Shown: piece after piece, positions 45,151 to 52,488 of the stretch
How positions within the stretch are numbered: the stretch's first letter is position 1
Layout of the letters: each line of letters begins with the position of its first letter
Assembly (NCBI RefSeq): GCF_016342705.1
Contig: NZ_JAEINV010000008.1
Span: 62,001 to 126,000, forward strand
Source of the DNA: Lutibacter sp.
GTDB lineage: Bacteria; Bacteroidota; Bacteroidia; Flavobacteriales; Flavobacteriaceae
DNA length: 64,000 bases
Direction of reading: 5' to 3'
Made by a program: the position numbers and the translations under genes
The notes under the pieces: model-generated
Seen by the model: only the letters and a program-made list of their open reading frames with translations
Databases searched by the model: none
Told to the model about the DNA's origin: nothing

Positions 45151-45285
45151 GAGGCTGTTTTAAAATTTTTTATTCGTCATTCTGAATTTATTTCAGAATC
45201 TCATCCTGTAACCATAAAATAGTTAGAGAACCTGAAACAAATTTAGGTTGACGGACACTTAGCATTTAAAAACAGCCTCTTTTTT
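45151..45285 (+). terminator. Terminator stem of the arg/pro operon split by an inserted repeat
   Basis: gaggctgtttt (45151-45161) is a perfect complement of aaaacagcctc (45269-45279), followed by a T run to 45285. The 107 nt between the arms contain repeat copy 3. Without the insert this would be a standard compact terminator. Confidence 0.7.
45175..45253. repeat. Palindromic intergenic repeat, copy 3
   Basis: Starts CGTCATTCTGAATTTATTTC and ends ACAAATTTAGGTTGACG, sharing CGTCA/TGACG ends and CTGAA cores with copies 1 and 2. Located inside the loop of the operon terminator. Confidence 0.8.
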
Positions 45286-45303
45286 ATTTCTTCAAAAGAG
45301 ATT

Positions 45304-46755
45304 TTAATCCATTACAAATTTAAATCCTGCTGAAATAATTCCGGCAGTTAAACCCGTATTCCTTTTGTAATTGCTGTATTTTAAATCCACACTTTTTAAA
45401 CCAAGTTTCCAGATTCTTCGAGAAGTAAATATGTCGGTATAAGAAATTCCAAAACCAAACTGATTGGAGTTGAATTCAGATAAATCATAGTCTGAGGTGT
45501 AAAATTCATTCGTTGATAAAAGTTGCTCATAAGGCGCAAAATAATCCGCAGCCGTTTGAGTATAGTATCTATATGTTGGGTATAACGTAAACTTATCACT
45601 AATTTTAATTGGTAATTCTATGTTGGCAGTATGTGATGTAATTCCCCAATCATCATAATAATACCTATAATACGTTCGTAAAGAAATTATTTCATTTAAA
45701 TAATAATTAAAACGCGCTCCAACAGGTAGTTTAAATCGGGTATCGGGCAAACGTTCAATATCATCTGCCAATTGAAAAACATCGGTATTTTCTTTTGAAG
45801 TATAATTAGCAATACTGGAAGCATTACCAATATAATAGTTAGCTCTATCTCCAAAATACACACGTTGCATTGGGTTTGCTAACCAACCATTTTGTTGAAC
45901 AACATCTAAAAAGACGGAAATTTGTGCCTTTTTGCTCAATATTTGTGAAAAACTGATGGAAGCAGAATACGTATTTCTAGATTTATTTTCAACCAGCGTT
46001 GTATTAAATGGACTCCAAACGGTTGTGCCTGTTTTATTTATAATTGAGCCGTTTTGGTCTAAAATATCAACACCTTCAAAAAAACCATCGTTTAAATTTT
46101 TATTTACTTCTTTGTACGATTTAATTTCTGTAGGATACACTGGCTGCCAACTATCCATATAAATATTGGCTTTTAAACCAATTTCTGTATTTTTTTCATT
46201 AAAAAGTTTGGTAAAATTTCCACCAACACCAATAGAAGTATAATCAAATTCTTTAGCAAAAGATAGGTTTGCTCCAATTATTGAATTTCTATCTTCTGAA
46301 GAATGGCTATAACCAATATCTCCGTTAACCCAAACATCGCTTTTAGAAGCTCCAGATGATTCTACCCAAGGACTTCCAGTTACTGCTCCAGAAGCAACTA
46401 ATTTAGCGCTTTTGTCATCATCTTCATCATCTCCTCCACGTGATGCTCCAGAAGCATCAAACGGATTTAAATTACTAGAAGAAGCTGAACTGTAAGCAGA
46501 TATTGTTGCATCAATGGTGAAAATATCATTATCATTTAAAGGAATTGATACTGTAATTGTTGTTGCTAAATCGGTTAATTTTTCACTTCCAATTCCACCA
46601 GTAACTGCAGCATTATCTCCATCTTGCCCATAAAAACTAGAAATTAAATCAACTTCAGTATTTTCAAGGACACGCTTTTTATACGTATTAGTTTCATTTT
46701 GAGAAAAGCCAAAAAATGAAATAAATAAAATAAATAAACTTATATATTTTTTCAT
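45304..46755 (-). CDS. DUF3570 family outer-membrane protein
   Basis: 483 residues. Signal peptide (MKKYISLFILFISFFGFSQ), an early acidic linker GGDDEDDDKSAK, then long beta-barrel-like alternation ending in Phe-containing SAGFKFVMD. Several Tyr-rich strands (RTYYRYYYDD). I recognise the family as DUF3570, which occurs with ApbE and DUF4266 genes. Probably an outer-membrane barrel; function unknown. Last gene of a four-gene operon, 9 nt after the DUF4266 gene. Confidence 0.82.
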   Translation of the reverse strand: MKKYISLFILFISFFGFSQNETNTYKKRVLENTEVDLISSFYGQDGDNAAVTGGIGSEKLTDLATTITVSIPLNDNDIFTIDATISAYSSASSSNLNPFDASGASRGGDDEDDDKSAKLVASGAVTGSPWVESSGASKSDVWVNGDIGYSHSSEDRNSIIGANLSFAKEFDYTSIGVGGNFTKLFNEKNTEIGLKANIYMDSWQPVYPTEIKSYKEVNKNLNDGFFEGVDILDQNGSIINKTGTTVWSPFNTTLVENKSRNTYSASISFSQILSKKAQISVFLDVVQQNGWLANPMQRVYFGDRANYYIGNASSIANYTSKENTDVFQLADDIERLPDTRFKLPVGARFNYYLNEIISLRTYYRYYYDDWGITSHTANIELPIKISDKFTLYPTYRYYTQTAADYFAPYEQLLSTNEFYTSDYDLSEFNSNQFGFGISYTDIFTSRRIWKLGLKSVDLKYSNYKRNTGLTAGIISAGFKFVMD

Positions 46756-46764
46756 AATTATATA

Positions 46765-46977
46765 TTAATTACATCCGCAACCACCGCCTGATTTTCCTCC
46801 GTTTGCTCCAGAGGCAGCTTCTCTATACACTTGAAAACTAGTTTCAAATTTGTTTATTTTTCTATCAGCTAACACCATATCTGGGTCGTTTAAGTATACT
46901 TTTTCGTATTCTTTTACAACAACACAAGAGCTGCATAAAGCGAGAGTTACTAGCCCTAAAAAAGTTTTTTTAATCAT
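46765..46977 (-). CDS. DUF4266 small lipoprotein with C-terminal Gly-Cys tail
   Basis: 70 residues. Signal peptide with lipobox-like LCSSC (Cys18 as probable lipidation site), a short conserved middle (YEKVYLNDPDMVLADRKI), then a low-complexity tail ending GGKSGGGCGCN. The CGC tail may bind metal, form a disulfide or be modified. The ATG overlaps the apbE stop by 4 nt. Function unknown; the operon suggests a redox role (inference). Confidence 0.85.
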   Translation of the reverse strand: MIKKTFLGLVTLALCSSCVVVKEYEKVYLNDPDMVLADRKINKFETSFQVYREAASGANGGKSGGGCGCN

Positions 46978-47957
46978 ATTTTGTTAATATTTATATTGTT
47001 AGAAGTGTGAATTCCCCCTTTTGAATCGATGATTATACATTCAATATTTTTTAATTGATTTATTCTGTTTAAACCAATTTCAGTTCCCATTACAAATATA
47101 GATGTTGCCAACGCATCGGCTAATTCTGCTTTTGGGGCAAAAACCGAAACACTAATTATTTCGGTAGCTGGGTAACCAGTTCTTGGATCAATAATATGAG
47201 AATAGCGTTTGCCATTAAAACTTACATATTTTTCATAATCACCAGATGTGACTACTGCACTGTTTGAAATTGGTAAAAGTGCAAAAGCATTATTTTTATT
47301 TAACGGATTGGTTATGGCAACTTTCCAATCATCTCCATTTGGTTGTTTCCCCCAAGTATTCATATCTCCAGAAGCATTTATAATTCCGGCAACAACTCCT
47401 TCAGAAATTAATAACGCTTTAGCTTTGTCGGCTGCATACCCTTTTCCTATGGCGCCAAATCCAATTTTCATTCCTTTTAATTTTAGAAATACGGTTTGTT
47501 TTTCTTTATCAAGTAGTATATTTTGAAAACCTACTTTTGAAACCGATTCGTTAATTTCTTTTTCAGAAGGCATTGTTTTCATACTGCCATCAAACTTCCA
47601 AATTTTATCCATAGAAGCATAGCTAATATCAAAAGCACCATCGGTTAATTTTGAAATTGCTATAGCGCGTTCAATTAAATCAAACAATTCTTTATCAACT
47701 TTTACAGGTTGTATTCCTGCATTTCTAATTATTTCTGATGTTTGTGAATTTGGATCCCACGATGAAATTAATTTTTCAATTCGGGTAATTTCCTCAATAG
47801 CTAAGTTAATGTAATAAGAAGCTTTTAATGTATCATTTGCTACCACCGAAATATCAAATCGGCTTCCCATTAATTTCAATGTTTTTCTATGTATTTGTTG
47901 GCTAAATAGCTGTGTAGAACAAAATAAAATTACAATTAAAAATAGTTGTTTTTTCAT
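46974..47957 (-). CDS. apbE: FAD:protein FMN transferase (ApbE family)
   Basis: 327 residues. Signal peptide, then KLMGSRFDISV, IGFGAIGKGYAADKA, GIINASGDMNTWG and HIIDPRTGYPATE, the ApbE hallmarks. Transfers FMN from FAD onto a Thr/Ser of a target flavoprotein in the periplasm. No standard flavinylation target motif (such as in NqrB/RnfG) was seen in the neighbours, so its target is unknown. Overlaps the thioredoxin-like gene by one base. Confidence 0.9.
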   Translation of the reverse strand: MKKQLFLIVILFCSTQLFSQQIHRKTLKLMGSRFDISVVANDTLKASYYINLAIEEITRIEKLISSWDPNSQTSEIIRNAGIQPVKVDKELFDLIERAIAISKLTDGAFDISYASMDKIWKFDGSMKTMPSEKEINESVSKVGFQNILLDKEKQTVFLKLKGMKIGFGAIGKGYAADKAKALLISEGVVAGIINASGDMNTWGKQPNGDDWKVAITNPLNKNNAFALLPISNSAVVTSGDYEKYVSFNGKRYSHIIDPRTGYPATEIISVSVFAPKAELADALATSIFVMGTEIGLNRINQLKNIECIIIDSKGGIHTSNNININKI

Positions 47958-48391
47958 TATTTAAATGAAGTAAGTGTTTTTATGTATTCTGATGGACTTG
48001 TTTTTTTGTAGCCAGTATTTCCTAGCATTTTTCCATTTTTATCTAAAACTGCAACAAAAGGAAAGTAACCTTGTGTGTTGTATTTTTCCATTAGTTGGTT
48101 GTTTTGTTTTTGCTGACTTTCAGTTAATTTATTTTTACTTTTTCTTGGAAAATCTGCCTTTAGCATAATAAAATGCTCTTTTGAATAGTTTATGAATTCT
48201 GGTGTACTCCAAATTTCTCTATCTAGTTTTATGCAAGGCGCACACCAGTCTGATCCTTGAAAAACCAACACAATATTTCTATTTTTTTCAGAAGCTTCTT
48301 TTTTTGCTTTACTAAAATCCGTATTCCATTCCTGCGCATAACTTGTAAAAACTAAAATTAAAAGCAAAACACTTAAAATTATTTTTTTCAT
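47957..48391 (-). CDS. Secreted thioredoxin-family protein
   Basis: 144 residues from ATG 48391 (the longer frame to 48433 adds residues ahead of a clean signal peptide). Signal peptide MKKIILSVLLLILVFTSYAQ, then a thioredoxin fold with active site CAPC (Cys50, Cys53) in FQGSDWCAPCIKLDREIW and cis-Pro region YFPFVAV. Likely a periplasmic thiol reductase or oxidase. First gene of the operon with apbE, DUF4266 and DUF3570, so it may act on Cys residues of the DUF4266 tail (inference). Confidence 0.88.
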   Translation of the reverse strand: MKKIILSVLLLILVFTSYAQEWNTDFSKAKKEASEKNRNIVLVFQGSDWCAPCIKLDREIWSTPEFINYSKEHFIMLKADFPRKSKNKLTESQQKQNNQLMEKYNTQGYFPFVAVLDKNGKMLGNTGYKKTSPSEYIKTLTSFK

Positions 48392-48503
48392 TTTTTTGAT
48401 TGTTAAATTTGTGGTGAATATATTAAATAACACTTTTAAGAGTTTAAACCCTACTATAAGTTTAGCTAAACGTTAACGAACTAAGTATAGGTTTATTTTA
48501 AAA

Positions 48504-49190
48504 TCAAATACAAACATTCCAAATAGGATCATTTGGAGTTTGCGCAACTAATGAGATATTTTCTTTAGTAACAGGGTGAATAAATTCAATTTTACGTGCA
48601 TGTAAATGAATACTTGCATCTTTATTGCTTCTATCAAAACCGTATTTTAAATCGCCTTTAATTGGTGAGCCAATAGCTGCAAGTTGACACCTAATTTGAT
48701 GATGGCGACCAGTTTCTAAATCAACTTCTAGCAAGTGATAATTGTCTAAAGATTTGATAACTTTATAATGAAGAATGGCTTTTTTACTACCTTCAATTTC
48801 AGAAGAATAGGAAGTGGATTTATTGTTTTTTGGATTTTTTCTTAAAAACCCAGTTAAAGTTTCTTCTAATTTGTTCGGTAAATTTTTTACAACAGCCCAA
48901 TAGGTTTTATTCACTTCTTTATTGCGTAACATTTTATTAAAACGTTCCAGTGCTTTGGAAGTTTTGGCAAAAACAACAAGGCCAGTTGTAGGTCTGTCTA
49001 ATCTGTGCACAACTCCTAAAAAAACATTTCCGGGTTTGTTGTAAGTTTCTTTTATATATTCCTTAACAATCTCGCTTAGCGGCGTGTCACCGGTTTTATC
49101 ACCTTGCACAATATCACCAGATTGTTTATTAACAATAATTAAGTGGTTGTCTTCAAATAAAATATTTAAAGTGCTTTTGGTTGAAGCCAT
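48504..49190 (-). CDS. RluA-family RNA pseudouridine synthase
   Basis: 228 residues. Active-site motif HRLDRPTTGLVVFAKT with the catalytic Asp; LETGRHHQIRCQLAAIG later. No S4 domain, so similar to the short RluA/TruC types. Isomerises uridine in rRNA or tRNA; the target base cannot be told. Third gene in a minus-strand operon, 6 nt after engB. Confidence 0.9.
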   Translation of the reverse strand: MASTKSTLNILFEDNHLIIVNKQSGDIVQGDKTGDTPLSEIVKEYIKETYNKPGNVFLGVVHRLDRPTTGLVVFAKTSKALERFNKMLRNKEVNKTYWAVVKNLPNKLEETLTGFLRKNPKNNKSTSYSSEIEGSKKAILHYKVIKSLDNYHLLEVDLETGRHHQIRCQLAAIGSPIKGDLKYGFDRSNKDASIHLHARKIEFIHPVTKENISLVAQTPNDPIWNVCI

Positions 49191-49196
49191 GGTGTT

Positions 49197-49808
49197 TTAA
49201 GAATTTTCTAAAACTTTTTGATTTAAATCATCAATAAAAGTAAGTAATTCTTCTTTTCCTGACGCATCTGTAGCGGAAGTAGTAAAATAAGGAGGCATAC
49301 TTTCCCAAATGGTACTAGTCATAGTTTTGCTATAAATCTGCACATTTCTATTTAATTGAGAAAGTTTAAGTTTGTCAGACTTTGTAAAAACAATACAAAA
49401 AGCAATGCCGTTTTCACCTAAAAACTCCATAAATTCAAGATCAATTTTTTGAGGTTCTAATCTAGAATCTACCAAAACAAAAGTGCAAATTAACTGTTCT
49501 CGTTGCAGAAAATAATCTTTAATAAATTCTTGAAAACCTTGTCGTAAAGATTTAGAAACTTTGGCATATCCATACCCAGGTAAATCAACTAAAAACCAAT
49601 TGGTATTAATTTTAAAATGATTTATTAATTGTGTTTTTCCAGGTTTTCCTGATGTTTTAGCCAATTTACTGTGGCCTGTTAACATATTAATTAAAGATGA
49701 CTTACCAACGTTTGAACGACCAATAAATGCATATTCGGGTAATTGCTCTTTCGGGCATCTTTTTACGTCTGTATTGCTAATAATAAAATCAGCTGTTTTA
49801 ATAATCAT
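49197..49808 (-). CDS. engB: Ribosome biogenesis GTPase EngB (YihA/YsxC)
   Basis: 203 residues. GTPase motifs: G1 GRSNVGKSSL, G3 DLPGYGYAK, G4 TKSD, and G2-region KPGKTQL. Needed for large ribosomal subunit assembly. Preceded by the alpha/beta hydrolase gene with a 3-nt gap. Confidence 0.95.
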   Translation of the reverse strand: MIIKTADFIISNTDVKRCPKEQLPEYAFIGRSNVGKSSLINMLTGHSKLAKTSGKPGKTQLINHFKINTNWFLVDLPGYGYAKVSKSLRQGFQEFIKDYFLQREQLICTFVLVDSRLEPQKIDLEFMEFLGENGIAFCIVFTKSDKLKLSQLNRNVQIYSKTMTSTIWESMPPYFTTSATDASGKEELLTFIDDLNQKVLENS

Positions 49809-49811
49809 CTA

Positions 49812-50576
49812 TTATAGTTTACGTTCCTTAAGCCATTTATGTAAAATTTCATTAAATCTATCGGGATGCTCCATCATTGGTGCATGACCACATTCATCAA
49901 TCCAAAATAAATCTGCATCTGGCAATAATCTTTGAAAATCAACAGCCACTTCTGGAGGCGTAACATTATCATTTCTTCCCCAAATTACACAAGCAGGAGT
50001 GTTTAATTTTGGTAAATCTTTAGCCATATTATGACGAATAGCACTTTTTGCGATAGCTAAAGTTCTAATAACCTTTGTGCGGTCATTAACAGATGCATAA
50101 ATTTCATCTACAGACTCCTTTGTTGCAATTTTTGGATCGAAAAAAACTTCTTCTGTTTTTTTCTTAATGTATTCATAATCACCTCTTTTAGGGTAAGTGT
50201 CTCCTAAAGATTTTTCATACAAACCAGAGCTACCTGCAAGCACTAATGCGCTTACATTTGGTAGGTTTAATTTTGCAAAATACAAAGCAATATGTCCACC
50301 TAAAGAATTCCCAACTAAAATAGCGCTATCTATATTCTTATGTTTCATAAAATCTTTTAAAAATTTAGAAAGATTTTTAACATTTGTTTTTAAAATAGGT
50401 AACGAATATATTGGTAGTTCAGGAATTAAAACTTTATAACCATTTTGTGAAAAATAGTTATAAACACTGTCAAAATTGCTTAAGGCCCCTAATAACCCGT
50501 GAAGCACAATTATTGGTTGTCCTTCACCAGCTTCGATATAACTAAATTTCCCTTCTTTTATAAGATTATGGCTCAT
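49812..50576 (-). CDS. Alpha/beta hydrolase
   Basis: 254 residues. Oxyanion HGLLG, nucleophile elbow GNSLGG (Ser), Asp in WGRNDNVTPP and His in CGHAPMMEHPDRF complete the triad. Substrate unknown; no lid or signal peptide evident, so cytosolic. First gene of the operon with engB and the pseudouridine synthase. Confidence 0.9.
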   Translation of the reverse strand: MSHNLIKEGKFSYIEAGEGQPIIVLHGLLGALSNFDSVYNYFSQNGYKVLIPELPIYSLPILKTNVKNLSKFLKDFMKHKNIDSAILVGNSLGGHIALYFAKLNLPNVSALVLAGSSGLYEKSLGDTYPKRGDYEYIKKKTEEVFFDPKIATKESVDEIYASVNDRTKVIRTLAIAKSAIRHNMAKDLPKLNTPACVIWGRNDNVTPPEVAVDFQRLLPDADLFWIDECGHAPMMEHPDRFNEILHKWLKERKL

Positions 50577-50599
50577 TAATATTGTTTTTAAGCTAAATG

Positions 50600-50607
50600 C
50601 AAAGGTA
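50600..50607 (-). promoter_or_regulatory. Putative -7 box for the hydrolase-engB operon
   Basis: Minus strand TACCTTTG, 23 nt before the ATG at 50576. No -33 match. Confidence 0.4.
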
Positions 50608-50723
50608 ACTATTTTTTCGAAAATACGACTTTTTTATAAATGCACGTAATTAATTATTTAATGGTTTGAAATTCAAAATTATAGCGTAATAATAGGGGTA
50701 AGTGGTAAAAGTTATCAACAAAG

Positions 50724-50748
50724 TGGGATAAAGTGGTAAAATGTGGGA
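50724..50748 (+). promoter_or_regulatory. MraZ operator repeats upstream of mraZ
   Basis: TGGGA (50724), TGGTA (50734) and TGGGA (50744) recur with an exact 10-nt period, each preceded by AAG or ATG; a fourth TGGTA lies at 50703. This matches the TGGG-type repeat array bound by MraZ in other bacteria. The array ends just before the -7 box at 50758, so MraZ binding would block the cluster's own promoter. Confidence 0.75.
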
Positions 50749-50757
50749 AAAAATTTA

Positions 50758-50765
50758 TATTTTTG
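50758..50765 (+). promoter_or_regulatory. Putative -7 box of the division/cell wall cluster
   Basis: TATTTTTG, 18 nt before the mraZ ATG, directly downstream of the MraZ repeats, which occupy the -33 zone. Confidence 0.5.
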
Positions 50766-50783
50766 AATTAATTCAGCAAACTC

Positions 50784-51245
50784 ATGATAAATTTAATTGG
50801 CACATACGAAGGAAAAGCGGATGCAAAGCTAAGGCTTTTATTGCCAGCGCCTTTAAAAAAACAACTTGCTTCTGTGATGCAAGATGGGTTTGTTATGAAA
50901 CGCTCAGTACATGAACAATGTTTGGAGTTATACGCCATGGATGAGTGGAATTTGTTAATGAATGAAATTAGTAGCATTAACAGATTTGTAAAAAAGAACA
51001 ATGATTTTATTAGAATATTTACAGCAGGTATAAAAATTGTTGAATTAGATAGCGCGGGCAGATTACTTATATCAAAAGATTTACAAGCATATGCTGGAAT
51101 CACTAAAGAGATTGTGTTAGCAGCATCTGGCAATGTAATTGAAATTTGGGATAAAGATAAATATGAAGCTTCTATTAATATAGCTCCTGATCAATTTTCG
51201 GCTTTAACTGAAGATGTAATGGGTGGAATTAAAAAAGAACTATAA
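50784..51245 (+). CDS. mraZ: Transcriptional regulator MraZ
   Basis: 153 residues, two AbrB/SpoVT-like halves. The N-terminal INLIGTYEGKADAKLRLLLPA has the MraZ pattern, although the usual DxKGR motif is altered to DAKLRL; the second half has VELDSAGRLLISKDLQAYAGI. Binds repeats upstream of its own gene and represses the division and cell wall cluster. First gene of the cluster; rsmH follows after one base. Confidence 0.93.
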   Translation: MINLIGTYEGKADAKLRLLLPAPLKKQLASVMQDGFVMKRSVHEQCLELYAMDEWNLLMNEISSINRFVKKNNDFIRIFTAGIKIVELDSAGRLLISKDLQAYAGITKEIVLAASGNVIEIWDKDKYEASINIAPDQFSALTEDVMGGIKKEL

Positions 51246-51246
51246 A

Positions 51247-52143
51247 ATGGAATATCATAATCCTGTATTATTAAAAGAAAGTATAGATGGTTTAGCAATT
51301 AAACCTAATGGTGTTTACGTAGATGTAACTTTTGGAGGTGGAGGTCATTCAAAAGAGATATTAAATCGATTGAGTGAAAACGGGAAATTGTTTGGTTTTG
51401 ACCAAGATGAAGATGCGCAAAGAAATGTGATTGACGATCCGAGATTTACTTTGATACCTCAAAATTTTAGACATATAAAAAGGTATTTACGTTTTTATAA
51501 TATTAAAAAAGTAGATGGTGTTTTGGCAGATTTAGGTGTTTCATCACATCAGTTTGATGAAGCGGAAAGAGGATTTTCTACTCGTTTTGATGCAGATTTA
51601 GATATGCGAATGAATCAAACAGGAGAACTATCTGCCTATGAGGTTGTGAATTTATATGATGAAGAAAAATTAGCAAATGTATTATTTCAGTATAGTGAGC
51701 TAAGAAACGCAAAAGCTATTGCTAAAAAAATAGTAAGTGCAAGAATTGAAAATAAAATTAAAACAAGTTTTGAATTAAAAGAAGTGCTTTCGGAATTTGT
51801 TCCAAAAGCAGTTGAGCATAAAATTTTAGCGCAAATATTTCAAGGGATTAGAATTGAAGTAAATCAGGAGATAGAAGTGTTAAAAGAATTTTTATTGCAG
51901 ATTCCTGAATTGTTAAATGTAGAAGGAAGGTTAAGTGTAATATCCTATCATTCTTTAGAAGATAGACTTGTAAAGCGTTTTATGAAAACTGGCCTTTTTG
52001 AAGGTGAGCCAGAAAAAGATTTCTTTGGAAATTTTACGGTGCCTTTAAAAACAGTTGGTAAAATGATAATTCCATCATTTGACGAAGTGAAAATGAACAA
52101 TAGAGCGAGAAGTGCGAAACTAAGAATTGCAACTTTAAAATAA
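51247..52143 (+). CDS. rsmH: 16S rRNA m4C1402 methyltransferase
   Basis: 298 residues from ATG 51247 (an upstream in-frame start at 51223 overlaps mraZ and is not conserved in look). SAM site VDVTFGGGGHSKEIL, then LADLGVSSHQFDEAERGFS and C-terminal ISYHSLEDRLVKRFM. Methylates 16S rRNA C1402. Canonical second gene of the mraZ cluster. Confidence 0.95.
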   Translation: MEYHNPVLLKESIDGLAIKPNGVYVDVTFGGGGHSKEILNRLSENGKLFGFDQDEDAQRNVIDDPRFTLIPQNFRHIKRYLRFYNIKKVDGVLADLGVSSHQFDEAERGFSTRFDADLDMRMNQTGELSAYEVVNLYDEEKLANVLFQYSELRNAKAIAKKIVSARIENKIKTSFELKEVLSEFVPKAVEHKILAQIFQGIRIEVNQEIEVLKEFLLQIPELLNVEGRLSVISYHSLEDRLVKRFMKTGLFEGEPEKDFFGNFTVPLKTVGKMIIPSFDEVKMNNRARSAKLRIATLK

Positions 52144-52488
52144 ATGGGAGTTAAGGATAATATATATAATGTTTTAAAAGGGAAATTTCTAGTTAGTGAT
52201 GATTCCTTTAAAAATTGGAGATTTATATTGTTTGTGGTTGGATTAATGTTGTTGATAATTGCAAGTTCTCATAGTGCTGATAAAAAAGTAATGGAAATTG
52301 CAAGATTGAATAAAGAAATTAACGAGAAAAGAGCAGAATTTGTAGATACTAGAACAATTTTTATGGAAATGAAACTAGAATCTACCATTAGAAATAAAGT
52401 GGTGAGTCTTGATTTAAAACCAAGTGAAAATCCACCTCAAGTAATAAAAGTAGTATCAAAAAAAGTAACATCAAAAAAAAGTAAATAA
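52144..52488 (+). CDS. ftsL: FtsL-like cell division protein
   Basis: 114 residues with a single membrane helix (FILFVVGLMLLIIASS, about 28-43) followed by a coiled-coil-like segment, the layout of FtsL. Sequence conservation is low, so the name rests on topology and on its place between rsmH and ftsI. Part of the FtsQLB complex. It starts right after the rsmH stop. Confidence 0.85.
   Translation: MGVKDNIYNVLKGKFLVSDDSFKNWRFILFVVGLMLLIIASSHSADKKVMEIARLNKEINEKRAEFVDTRTIFMEMKLESTIRNKVVSLDLKPSENPPQVIKVVSKKVTSKKSK

Noticed and set aside
41745-45253. CRISPR-like array
   Set aside because: The repeats are palindromic, irregularly spaced by whole genes, and no unique spacers of even length or cas genes are present.
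48440-48480. Palindrome gtttagctaaac upstream of the thioredoxin gene as an operator
   Set aside because: A single 12-bp AT-rich palindrome with no second copy or regulator nearby; too weak to call.
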